NCBI GenBank assembly: GCA_945865365.1 | Contig: CAMBDL010000003.1 | Location: forward strand, 47,949 to 111,948 | DNA from: Streptomyces griseus | GTDB taxonomy: Bacteria; Actinomycetota; Actinomycetes; Nanopelagicales; Nanopelagicaceae | Reading direction: 5' to 3' | Length of the DNA: 64,000 nucleotides | Made by a program: the position numbers and the translations under genes | The notes under the pieces: model-generated | Seen by the model: the letters and a program-made list of their open reading frames with translations, nothing else | The model's database searches: none | Told to the model about the DNA's origin: nothing | Part shown: positions 17,222 through 27,643 of the stretch, one piece after another | Position numbering within the stretch: position 1 is the stretch's first letter | Layout of the letters: every line of letters begins with the position of its first letter

Positions 17222-18481
17222 TTAGAGATCAGCCTTTCCAGCTACAACGTTAGCCTTCCAGATTGAAGCAAGCTTTTTGGCTTCTACAAGTGGATTCTTT
17301 CCGTCAACTAGAACTGCAGTCCAATACGCTGGAGCTGAATCCCAGTAGCTAGCTCCACCCTTATTGGTATTCAAGAAAGCACCAATCTGTGGAAGTGAAG
17401 AGCGGCTTGCTGCCGCTCCCATAGCCTTCTGGCCTTGAGTTACGAGCGGGCTCTTCTGAGCACCCTTCTCGGCTGGTGGGCGTCCCTCTTCGGCCTGGTA
17501 GGCAACTTGGCCCTTAGTTGAAGCGAAGAAGCTTGTAAGAAGTGACTTAGCTGGAACCGCTACTCCATGTGCTTCTGCATATGAAGTAAGGAATGCACCG
17601 CTCACACTTCCAAACATCTTGCCATATGTTCCGGCCTTGACGCCTGGTACAGGTGCGATGTTCATTGCAAAGCCAGCATCAGCAAATGTCTTCCAGTGCC
17701 AGTTACCAATAACAGCAAATGGAACCTTGCCAGCTAGGAAGTTATCCTGGCAACCAGTATCAGTTGCTGGGAAGAAGCCATTGCTCTTACCCTTCTTGTC
17801 AAGAAGTAAAGAGCTTACATTCTTAGCAAAAACAGTTGGATCAAAGCTATCTGTGTAGTTAACGGTGCCATCAGCGTTCATCAAGTATGCATCTGCACCA
17901 AGTGCTGAGAATACTGAGTGAGCGCCCCATGACATTCCGCCGCCTGCAATACAAAGACCAGACTTAAGGCCCAGCTTGCTCTTGTTACCTAGGTAGTACG
18001 TAACCATCGCACTAAAAGTCTTTGGTGCACTCTTTACTAGCTTTGTGTTGTAAACCATGCCAACGTTGTTGATATCAACAGGTACGCCGTAAAGCTTTCC
18101 GCCGTATGAGAGATCAAAGAACTGGCTTGGTGAGAACTGTGCTTTTTGCGCTGCAGTTAGAACTACAGGAGCAAGCTTTCCGCTCTTAGCTAACGCTGGA
18201 ACCCAGTCGTTACCTGCAACGAAAATATCTGGACCGGTTGTACCAGATGCATTATCAAGTGCTGCCTTTAGTGCATCGTAACTTGAAAAAGAAACAACCT
18301 TGATTGTGCTTCCTGGAACCCAGTCGTCACCTTTTGCAAATACCTTTGCTAGATGGGGTCCGCGTGTTTCATCCGCCCAAACGAGAATCTCATTTGCAGC
18401 TTGTGCAGGGACAATTGTCAGGCTCGCAGCAAATGACACTGCTGCAGCAAGAGCAAGACCCTTAAGTAGTCTGTTCTTCAC
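17222..18481 (-). CDS. malE: Maltodextrin-binding protein MalE-like
   Basis: 419 residues. Signal peptide 1-28 ending AQA-A, then a periplasmic-binding-protein fold (ILVWADETRGPHLAKV, GPDIFVAGNDWVPALAKSGKL, GKLYGVPVDINNVGMVYNTKLV, VPFAVIGNWHWKTF). GTG start at 18481 with AAGGAG eight bases upstream. It heads the operon malE-malF-malG-amylase. Unusually for a monoderm, the signal peptide has no lipobox Cys, so the protein would not be a lipoprotein. Specificity for maltose/maltodextrin is inferred from the operon. Confidence 0.88.
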   Translation of the reverse strand: MKNRLLKGLALAAAVSFAASLTIVPAQAANEILVWADETRGPHLAKVFAKGDDWVPGSTIKVVSFSSYDALKAALDNASGTTGPDIFVAGNDWVPALAKSGKLAPVVLTAAQKAQFSPSQFFDLSYGGKLYGVPVDINNVGMVYNTKLVKSAPKTFSAMVTYYLGNKSKLGLKSGLCIAGGGMSWGAHSVFSALGADAYLMNADGTVNYTDSFDPTVFAKNVSSLLLDKKGKSNGFFPATDTGCQDNFLAGKVPFAVIGNWHWKTFADAGFAMNIAPVPGVKAGTYGKMFGSVSGAFLTSYAEAHGVAVPAKSLLTSFFASTKGQVAYQAEEGRPPAEKGAQKSPLVTQGQKAMGAAASRSSLPQIGAFLNTNKGGASYWDSAPAYWTAVLVDGKNPLVEAKKLASIWKANVVAGKADL

Positions 18482-18575
18482 TAAGTAATCTCCTTTAAGA
18501 TTTGAAAACCTCTTCTTGGGGGTGCAGGTTTCCTGGTGCCCCTATCCCACTGCTAATGCGCTAGAAAAGCAAAGT

Positions 18576-18599
18576 AAAACCCATGGTTAGTAGGGTTTT
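18576..18599. terminator. Bidirectional-looking terminator after citrate synthase
   Basis: AAAACCC (18576-18582) pairs with GGGTTTT (18593-18599) around a ten-base loop, in the gap between the gltA stop (18658) and the malE start. For minus-strand transcripts the stem is followed by TACTTTGCTTTTC. It lies upstream of the mal promoter and would insulate the operon from gltA read-through. Confidence 0.55.
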
Positions 18600-18657
18600 T
18601 ACGCTAGTTTTACTGAATCGTTATAAAGGCTTGGCCTTGCATAGCCCTGTTGCAGAG

Positions 18658-19773
18658 TTACTTGTGGAGCTGCTCCACAGTGGAATCCCAGCCCGCAACT
18701 GACTCAACGGCACGTGGGGCTTTACCAATGTATCGAGCCGATGGACGAATGAGACGGCCAGTGCGCTTTTCTTCCAAAATATGTGCAGACCATCCGGCCG
18801 TGCGCGCGGCAGTAAACATTGAAGTAAATAAATGTGGTGGAACATCTGCAAAGTCCAAAATAATTGCTGCCCAAAACTCAACATTTGTTTCAAGCACGCG
18901 ATCTGGTTGACGTTCGCGCAACTCTTTTAATGCTGCGCGCTCAAGTGCTTCAGCAACTGCATAACGTGGAGCATTTAATTCTTTTGCAGTACGACGCAAA
19001 GTACGAGCACGTGGATCTTCTGCACGATACACACGGTGCCCAAAGCCCATTAAGCGTTCTTTGCGATCTAACAAATCTTTTACATACTTATCTGCATCGC
19101 CAGTTTTTTCAACTTCTTCAATCATATGAAGAACACGTGAAGGTGCACCACCATGTAGTGGACCTGACATTGCACCAATTGCACCAGAGAGTGCCGCAGC
19201 AACATCAGCGCCAGTTGAGGCAATAACGCGTGCAGTAAATGTTGAAGCGTTCATTCCATGTTCTGCCGCCGAAACAAAATAAGCATCGATCGCTCTTACA
19301 TGAAGAGGATCTGGCTCTCCGCGCCAACGAATCATCATGCGCTCAACAACAGTATGTGCTTTATCAATTTCAGACTCTGGTACCTGAGGTGCTGTTACTC
19401 CGCGCGCAGCTTGCGCTAAATATGAAAGAACCATCACTGATGCGCGCGCTAAGTTACTGCGTGCTTCAACATCATCGATATCAAGAAGTGGCTTAAATCC
19501 CCATGCGGGTGCCAACATAGAGATTGCAGCTTGCACATCTACGCGAACGTCACCAGAGTGAACTGGTAAAGGAAACTTTTCTGCATTAGGTAAACCTGGA
19601 TTAAACATGTCATCAACGAGCAAGCCCCACACATTTCCAAATGAGACTCGACCAACGAGCTCTTCAATATCTACACCGCGGTATCGCAGCGCGCTGCCTT
19701 CTTTATCGGGCTCAGCAATTTCAGACTCAAAACCAATAACACCCTCTAGACCAGGCTTGAAATCATCTGACAT
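18658..19773 (-). CDS. gltA: Citrate synthase
   Basis: 371 residues. Condenses acetyl-CoA and oxaloacetate, the entry to the TCA cycle. Catalytic residues are visible: His in SGPLHGGAPSRV, His in GFGHRVYRAEDPRA, and Asp in ILDFADVPPHLFTSMFTAART. The size and sequence fit the shorter actinobacterial citrate synthase type, so a 2-methylcitrate synthase activity cannot be excluded. An in-frame start 23 codons upstream exists, but the ATG at 19773 has AAGGAG correctly spaced and gives the normal N-terminus MSDDFKPGLEGV. Divergent from pdxH. Confidence 0.92.
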   Translation of the reverse strand: MSDDFKPGLEGVIGFESEIAEPDKEGSALRYRGVDIEELVGRVSFGNVWGLLVDDMFNPGLPNAEKFPLPVHSGDVRVDVQAAISMLAPAWGFKPLLDIDDVEARSNLARASVMVLSYLAQAARGVTAPQVPESEIDKAHTVVERMMIRWRGEPDPLHVRAIDAYFVSAAEHGMNASTFTARVIASTGADVAAALSGAIGAMSGPLHGGAPSRVLHMIEEVEKTGDADKYVKDLLDRKERLMGFGHRVYRAEDPRARTLRRTAKELNAPRYAVAEALERAALKELRERQPDRVLETNVEFWAAIILDFADVPPHLFTSMFTAARTAGWSAHILEEKRTGRLIRPSARYIGKAPRAVESVAGWDSTVEQLHK

Positions 19774-19888
19774 GGTGAGCTCCTTTATACGCGTTGTGCA
19801 CTGCGCTAATTCTGCACCTATGCAAGGGGTGCTGGCGACCACGCCTATAGAGGATGCACTCAGGACGAAAGTGAGGTTCGATACACCT

Positions 19889-20554
19889 ATGAGCGAGAAG
19901 AGTTTTGGCCGTGAGGAGATCGCAGCGATGCGCCGTTCCTATGGCGAAATTGGCCTAGAAGCCTTGCCGGAAGATCCCTTCGTTGCCTTTGAGAACTGGC
20001 TGCGAGAAGCCCATGAAAATCCAGTCATCGTTGAAGCCAATGCCATGGTGCTATCAACATCGGATAGCGATTCGCGAATTACTACCCGCACTGTTTTATT
20101 GAAAGATATTTCCCAGGGTGGCTTTACATTCTTTACTAACTATTCTTCGCGCAAGGCGCATTCGATAGACATCAATCCCCATGTTGCGCTGTTGTTTCCT
20201 TGGTATGCGATGGAGAGACAAGTGTCAATCAGTGGAGTAGCTGAAAAAATCTCACGCCAAGAGAGCGAAGATTATTTCGCTACACGCCCATGGTCATCTC
20301 AAATCGGTGCGTGGGCTAGCCATCAATCAGCGGATTTATCCTCGCGCGAAGAGCTTGAGCAAAGATTTGTTGGTGCAACGCAGAAATGGCCTGAAGGATC
20401 CGTTGTCCCATGTCCTCCACATTGGGGTGGCTACCGTGTGATGCCCCTGCAGATTGAATTCTGGCAAGGTCGCTACTCTCGCCTACATGATCGCTTGAGG
20501 TATGAGCGAAGTACCCTTGATACTGATTGGGAGTTAGGCCGCTACTACCCATAA
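19889..20554 (+). CDS. pdxH: Pyridoxamine 5'-phosphate oxidase
   Basis: 221 residues. FMN enzyme that oxidises PNP/PMP to PLP. Typical segments: RTVLLKDISQGGFTFFTNYSSRKA, NPHVALLFPWYAMERQVSISG, RPWSSQIGAWAS, and the C-terminal EFWQGRYSRLHDRLRYER. I begin at the ATG at 19889, since the frame continues open upstream into sequence antisense to gltA. Several PLP enzymes are nearby (SerC directly downstream, a PLP decarboxylase and a class III aminotransferase in the window). Its stop codon overlaps the serC -10 element. Confidence 0.92.
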   Translation: MSEKSFGREEIAAMRRSYGEIGLEALPEDPFVAFENWLREAHENPVIVEANAMVLSTSDSDSRITTRTVLLKDISQGGFTFFTNYSSRKAHSIDINPHVALLFPWYAMERQVSISGVAEKISRQESEDYFATRPWSSQIGAWASHQSADLSSREELEQRFVGATQKWPEGSVVPCPPHWGGYRVMPLQIEFWQGRYSRLHDRLRYERSTLDTDWELGRYYP

Positions 20555-20557
20555 ACT
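20552..20557 (+). promoter_or_regulatory. -10 element (TAAACT) of serC, overlapping the pdxH stop
   Basis: TAAACT, six bases, ATG at 20564. The first three bases are the TAA stop of pdxH, so serC can be transcribed on its own as a leaderless mRNA as well as by read-through. Confidence 0.55.
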
Positions 20558-20560
20558 TAG

Positions 20561-21681
<1,121 letters not shown>

Positions 21682-21682
<1 letters not shown>

Positions 21683-22842
21683 TGCCGAAGAGTTTTCAAC
21701 GTGATCGTTTTTTCTGGATAGTTGCTACACAGACCGCAATTGTTAATTTTTATCTAGGCGGCTTTGGCCCAGCACAATCTCTTCTTCGTGCAGATCAAGG
21801 AACTTCTTTAACTATTGCTGGCCTACACGGCACTGCAATGGGTGTTGCATCTATAGCCGCTGGTTATGCAAATCCGCGCCTGGCTCATCGATTTGGTCGC
21901 GAGCGATTGTCATGGATTGGGCTACTAATCTTTACTTCAGGTTTGGTGCTATTTGTCGCCTCTCCACCGGTATTTCTCACACTTCCCGCTACCTTAATAA
22001 CGGGCTTTGGAACATCAATCATTATTAACACAATGCTCACAGCGATGTCGCACCACTATGGCAAGGCTGCAGAAGTAGCTATTCCTCAAGCCAATGGCAT
22101 TGCTTCAATTGGTTTTGTCACTGGAACTGCATTGATTGGAACAATAGCCATTGCCTTCCCTCATGTGTGGCGCCTTGGCTTACTACTTGCGTTACCTGTA
22201 GCAATTGCACTATTTGTTGTTGGTCGTGACAAGAGCGATGAAGTACATGTGCCTGATGAATTTGGCCCTCAAAACGGAAAACTTTCACGTAGTTTTTGGA
22301 TAGCGTGGATTGGTTTTGTCGCTTGTATTTCAAGTGAGTTTGCAACTGCGTTTTGGTCTGCAGCCCTACTGCGAGATCGCGTAGGTTCAACTGCTGCAAT
22401 TTCTACGGTAGCCATTGTTGCACTTGGCACTGGTATGGGCATCGGCCGCTGGTACGGTGGACTTGTTTTGCATAATCTCAAGCTTGATACCCAGTTATTA
22501 ACAACTATCGCCGTGCAATTTATTGGCTTTGTATCATTTTGGTTATCGCACACGATGTTAATCAGCTTAGCTAGCCTATTTACTGTTGGCCTGGGTATCT
22601 CAATGCAGTTTGCACTTGCATCTATTCGCTTGATTTCATTTAGCAATGGTCGCCCTGATTTAGCTATCGGCCGCTCATCCCTTGCCGCAGGAATTGCAAT
22701 TGCGGTTGCACCATTTTTGCTAGGCGTACTTGGAGATAATTTTGGAATTTCTCGTGCATACATCATGGTGCCTGTACTAATCGCTATTGCATTTGGTATT
22801 GTTAAATTCATACCTTCTCACCCAGTTCAGGAGCGTGTATGA
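21682..22842 (+). CDS. MFS transporter
   Basis: 386 residues, about twelve transmembrane helices. N-terminal NFYLGGFGPAQSLLRADQG and the cytoplasmic ANPRLAHRFGRERLSW loop are MFS-like. GTG start overlaps the serC stop by one base, so it is translated with serC. Substrate unknown. Its stop overlaps the start of a 26-codon membrane peptide by ATGA. Confidence 0.8.
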
Positions 22843-22919
22843 GCTATAAAACCCGCAGACTAGTTACCTTAATCGTGCTCTTTGGCTTAATTATTATGAT
22901 TGCGATTGCCGGACTTTAA
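22839..22919 (+). CDS. Single-helix membrane micropeptide, 26 aa
   Basis: MSYKTRRLV followed by a hydrophobic run of about 17 residues to the C-terminus: a short basic N-terminus and one transmembrane helix. The ATG overlaps the stop of the MFS gene (ATGA), the same coupling seen at true operon junctions here, and the stop lies 33 bp inside the 3' end of the convergent MFS gene. Too short for a family call. It could be a small subunit or regulator of the preceding transporter, which is inference. Confidence 0.5.
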   Translation: MSYKTRRLVTLIVLFGLIIMIAIAGL

Positions 22920-24164
22920 TACGGCACTCACGCTGATATCTGTGGGTACTTGAACCTTATTGCGGTACTTGATCCACACAAACAGTGATGCAGCTAGAGA
23001 TATTCCGCCACACGCGGCAATTGTTAACCGAATTCCAATAAGTTCGGTTGCAACACCTATGAGTGGAGAGCCAAAAGGTGTGCCACCCATAAAAATAAGT
23101 AGATACAAACCCATGACGCGTCCACGAATGGCTGGGTCTGTACTGGTCTGCACAATTGAGTTAGCTGAAACTAAAGTTGTTAATGCAGTGACTCCGCAGA
23201 TTGGTAGCCACACAATATATGTGATGTAGTTTGGCAAAATAGATAACATCATGATGGAGATTGAAAACGCCATTCCCCCCATAATCACAAAGCGGGTGGT
23301 TCGAAAACGTTCAAGACGTGCCGATGCGATTGCACCGGTTAATGATCCCACGGCAATAAAAGTCCCCATTAAGCCAAAGTTAGCTGGACCCAAACCGAAT
23401 TCTTGCGTTGCCATGAGCGCATTAAATATTTGAAAATTAAGACCAAAGGTCGCAAGAGCAAAGACCATAATCATGACTACATAGATATCGGGACGAGCCT
23501 TAGCATAAGCAATGCCCTCTCGGATATTGCCAAGAGATTTAGGTTGATCCTGGTGGAAAAAATCGGCTTTATTGAGTTTGAGTAAAGCAAAGATAACAAA
23601 AAAGTAGCTTGCCCCATTAATTAAAAATGATGGCCCCGTACCGAAAGCAGCGATTAATAAGCCTGAGATAGCGGGGCCTACGAGGCGACCACCATTGAAA
23701 TTTGCTGAGTTTAAACTTACGGCATTGGGTAAATCTTCATAGCCAACGAGTTCGCTTGTAAATGCTTGGCGAACTGGTGCATCAATCGCCGTCGAAATTC
23801 CAAGCAATGCGGCCAATGCGAACACATGCCACAGTTGCACCATGTGGGTTGTGACTAAGAGCCCAAGTCCAATTGATGCAGCGCCTCCAACGATGTTGGT
23901 TGCAATTAAGACTTTGCGTTTATCCAGGCGATCGGCCAATGCGCCACCGTGAAGTGAGAAAAGTAAGACGGGCGCAAACTGCACGGCGGTAACTAGACCC
24001 AAGTATGTGCCGTTGTTATTTGTTAACTCTAAGACGAGCCAGTCTTGGGCGATGCGTTGAGCCCAGCTACCAATATTTGAAATGGTATTTGCTGGAAAAA
24101 GGATGCGGTAATTTCGGTGGCGAAATGAGCGCCAGTTGCCATCTACTTTAATCGGAATTCGCAT
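22887..24164 (-). CDS. MFS transporter (MFS_3/EntS-like)
   Basis: 425 residues, about twelve helices, starting with a cytoplasmic segment WRSFRHRNYRILFPANTISNIGSWAQRIAQDWLVL that is characteristic of the MFS_3 'transmembrane secretion effector' group; the loop GGALADRLDKRKVL is conserved. Probably a proton-driven exporter. It is divergent from a DUF2530 gene with only 12 bp between start codons. A weak TACGAG hexamer seven bases before the ATG is the only promoter-like signal I can see. Confidence 0.82.
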   Translation of the reverse strand: MRIPIKVDGNWRSFRHRNYRILFPANTISNIGSWAQRIAQDWLVLELTNNNGTYLGLVTAVQFAPVLLFSLHGGALADRLDKRKVLIATNIVGGAASIGLGLLVTTHMVQLWHVFALAALLGISTAIDAPVRQAFTSELVGYEDLPNAVSLNSANFNGGRLVGPAISGLLIAAFGTGPSFLINGASYFFVIFALLKLNKADFFHQDQPKSLGNIREGIAYAKARPDIYVVMIMVFALATFGLNFQIFNALMATQEFGLGPANFGLMGTFIAVGSLTGAIASARLERFRTTRFVIMGGMAFSISIMMLSILPNYITYIVWLPICGVTALTTLVSANSIVQTSTDPAIRGRVMGLYLLIFMGGTPFGSPLIGVATELIGIRLTIAACGGISLAASLFVWIKYRNKVQVPTDISVSAVLKSGNRNHNN

Positions 24165-24170
24165 TACTCT
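24165..24170 (+). promoter_or_regulatory. -10 element (TACTCT), leaderless promoter of the DUF2530 gene
   Basis: TACTCT, six bases, ATG at 24177. It begins one base upstream of the divergent MFS start codon at 24164. Confidence 0.5.
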
Positions 24171-24176
24171 TCTCGT

Positions 24177-24365
24177 ATGTCATCAAATATTCGCTCGGTT
24201 GTAACCTTAGTAGCAATTGGAACAATCTGCTGGCTCATAGCAGGCGTGGTCGCAGTAGCTATGAATGCAGATGCAAAACTCATTTGGACATGTGTCTTTG
24301 GCGCAGGTTTAGGCGTTACTGGTATTCGCTATTCCATACGACGCGCACGGCGCAGTGGTATTTAA
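24177..24365 (+). CDS. DUF2530 small membrane protein
   Basis: 62 residues with two hydrophobic helices and a basic C-terminus (RRARRSG). It matches the DUF2530 pattern (..W..AGV..., IWTCVFGAGLGVTGIRYSIRR), a small actinobacterial membrane protein family of unknown role commonly located next to cold-shock and DUF3027 genes, as here. The last four bases overlap the end of the convergent cold-shock gene. Confidence 0.75.
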   Translation: MSSNIRSVVTLVAIGTICWLIAGVVAVAMNADAKLIWTCVFGAGLGVTGIRYSIRRARRSGI

Positions 24366-24745
24366 GCCTCTAGGGCCGAAGCAATACCACGCAAAACACG
24401 GCCTAAGCGCTCTGCTTCTGGGCCCGCTGGATGACGGCCATGACGAAGGCCATTTCCAACGCGATCTAAAATCTTAATTGTGTCTTCAATCATCGCCGCT
24501 AAATCATCTGGATTAACTCGTGAGTTCTCCGCCAAAGATGGTGGTGCATCAATGATGTGAACCGACATAGCTTGTGGTCCTTTACGACTATCGGCAACAC
24601 TAAACTCAAGTTTTGTTCCAGGCTTTACCGTTGATATACCTTCTGGAAGTGATGAAGCAGCTAGATAAACATCTTCGCCTTCATCATTTGCAATAAATCC
24701 AAAACCTTTTTCCAATGAAAACCATTTAACGCGGCCTGTAGGCAT
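24362..24745 (-). CDS. Cold-shock domain protein with C-terminal extension
   Basis: 127 residues. Residues 1-67 form a cold-shock fold with RNP motifs KWFSLEKGFGFI and EDVYLAASSL. The remaining ~60 residues are a helical extension (LAAMIEDTIKILDRVGNGLRHG) found in actinobacterial members of this length. Binds single-stranded nucleic acid. AAAGGAG precedes the ATG, so unlike its neighbours it has a leader with a ribosome-binding site. Confidence 0.88.
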   Translation of the reverse strand: MPTGRVKWFSLEKGFGFIANDEGEDVYLAASSLPEGISTVKPGTKLEFSVADSRKGPQAMSVHIIDAPPSLAENSRVNPDDLAAMIEDTIKILDRVGNGLRHGRHPAGPEAERLGRVLRGIASALEA

Positions 24746-24796
24746 TGGGGGGCTCCTTTAAGGTTTTTATATAACTATGTAGCCGCAGGGGTGCGG

Positions 24797-25534
24797 TCAG
24801 GTGGTTAGTTTAACACCAGGATCGGCGAAGGTCGCTTCCGAGTGAGCGCCGCAGCCATGATCAACTGAGACTACGCGTGCGTCGTCAGGTGAAATCGCAT
24901 TGGCACACACGCCAAAGGTCGCGCGCAATGAGCCAGCGATAGGGATAAAGAAGCCACATGAATAACAAGGCTTTGGTGCAGATTGCGCCATTGGAGATTT
25001 AGGTCCACGGTCACCGTCGTACCAGCGTTTAGCGGCTTGATCGCGACCTTCGATTGACATAACTCGTGCACGTCCAAAACCAAGTTCAACTGCCATCGCA
25101 GTGTCTAACTCTTCATCAGCCGGCAACGCTTGTTCGCCTGCAACTAAACGTGTGTCATCTAATGAGCTTGGAACAATATCGCCGACACCAACATCGCCAG
25201 GCAAAATACGATCGCGGTAAGGAATCCAATCCGGTGCAGTTAAGGCATCTGGACCAGGCAGTACAACTACATCGCAGATTGTAGGTTGTGCCTCGGCATC
25301 AACTTTTGCAACAGTGACACACCAACGCCACCCTTTATAGCCGGGAAGTTTTGCTTCAAATAAATAAGTGGCGACGCGATTTTCATCATCGAACTCAACA
25401 GAAACAAATTTGCCAATCTTAGATGCGTCATGCAATTCATCCATAACTGCTGCGCGGGCAAGGTCGGTTGCATCAAAAGGAGCAGCGTGTTTAGGTGCAC
25501 CCTTTGGTTTTTTAATTAACGACTTCTTGGCCAT
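24797..25534 (-). CDS. DUF3027 protein
   Basis: 245 residues. Basic Lys-rich N-terminus, a central alpha/beta region with WRWCVTVAKV and GPDALTAPDWIPY, and a C-terminal zinc-finger-like cluster CYSCGFFIPIAGS...GVCAN...HGCGAHSE. This is the actinobacterial DUF3027 family; the function is unknown. The position next to a cold-shock gene and DUF2530 is conserved in actinobacteria. Leaderless by sequence. Confidence 0.8.
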   Translation of the reverse strand: MAKKSLIKKPKGAPKHAAPFDATDLARAAVMDELHDASKIGKFVSVEFDDENRVATYLFEAKLPGYKGWRWCVTVAKVDAEAQPTICDVVVLPGPDALTAPDWIPYRDRILPGDVGVGDIVPSSLDDTRLVAGEQALPADEELDTAMAVELGFGRARVMSIEGRDQAAKRWYDGDRGPKSPMAQSAPKPCYSCGFFIPIAGSLRATFGVCANAISPDDARVVSVDHGCGAHSEATFADPGVKLTT

Positions 25535-25540
25535 GTGCTT

Positions 25541-25546
25541 AGAGTA
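25541..25546 (-). promoter_or_regulatory. -10 element (TACTCT), leaderless promoter of the DUF3027 gene
   Basis: TACTCT, six bases, ATG at 25534 on the minus strand. Confidence 0.55.
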
Positions 25547-25553
25547 AAGCAGA

Positions 25554-25584
25554 ACGCCGCCCTCGTGTTAATTGAGGGCGGCGT
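25554..25584 (-). terminator. groEL terminator
   Basis: An 11-bp perfect stem (25554-25564 with 25574-25584, ACGCCGCCCTC and its complement) with a nine-base loop, 20 bp after the groEL stop. On the minus strand it is followed by TCTGCTTTACTCT, moderately T-rich. Confidence 0.7.
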
Positions 25585-25603
25585 ACTTTCTAACTACTGG
25601 GTT

Positions 25604-27241
<1,638 letters not shown>

Positions 27242-27266
27242 TTAGATCCTGCGTGTGCCGGGGGCT

Positions 27267-27293
27267 TTATCACTCGCACCCCGAGAGTGCTAA
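27267..27293 (-). promoter_or_regulatory. CIRCE operator (HrcA site) upstream of groEL
   Basis: TTATCACTC, nine bases, GAGTGCTAA. The consensus is TTAGCACTC-N9-GAGTGCTAA, so only one base of the left arm differs. Confidence 0.9.
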
Positions 27294-27340
27294 CGCCAAA
27301 TCTACGGGAGGTACTCCTCAGACGCAAAACGGAAGGGCTG

Positions 27341-27604
27341 CTAGCGGGCGATACGGGTGGACATGCGAGCCTCGCGCAGGCGGCGTAGGCGTTTTACCAG
27401 CATGGGAGAGGCTGCGAGTGCATCATCCCGGTCAATTAAGTCGTTGAGAAGTTGGTAGTAGCGCGCAGCGGTGAGGTCGAAAAGCTCCTTGATAGCCGCC
27501 TCTTTAGCCCCGGCATATCGCCACCAGCTACCCTCAAAATCTAGGATTCTGGTCTCTAAATCGCTTAAGCCGCTGTTCATTACCGGCTCTTCTTGTGCAG
27601 ACAT
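27341..27604 (-). CDS. DUF3263 protein
   Basis: 87 residues: LSDLETRILDFEGSWWRYAGAKEAAIKELFDLTAARYYQLLNDL and LVKRLRRLREAR are the DUF3263 signature. It looks like a compact helical, possibly DNA-binding protein (basic C-terminus, HTH-like centre). Actinobacteria only; function not established. TACGCT sits seven bases before the ATG. Confidence 0.82.
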   Translation of the reverse strand: MSAQEEPVMNSGLSDLETRILDFEGSWWRYAGAKEAAIKELFDLTAARYYQLLNDLIDRDDALAASPMLVKRLRRLREARMSTRIAR

Positions 27605-27611
27605 GGGTAAA

Positions 27612-27617
27612 AGCGTA
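27612..27617 (-). promoter_or_regulatory. -10 element (TACGCT), leaderless promoter of the DUF3263 gene
   Basis: TACGCT, seven bases, ATG at 27604; no Shine-Dalgarno. Confidence 0.45.
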
Positions 27618-27643
27618 TCGGGATGAGCGTAAAAGTGTGGGAT

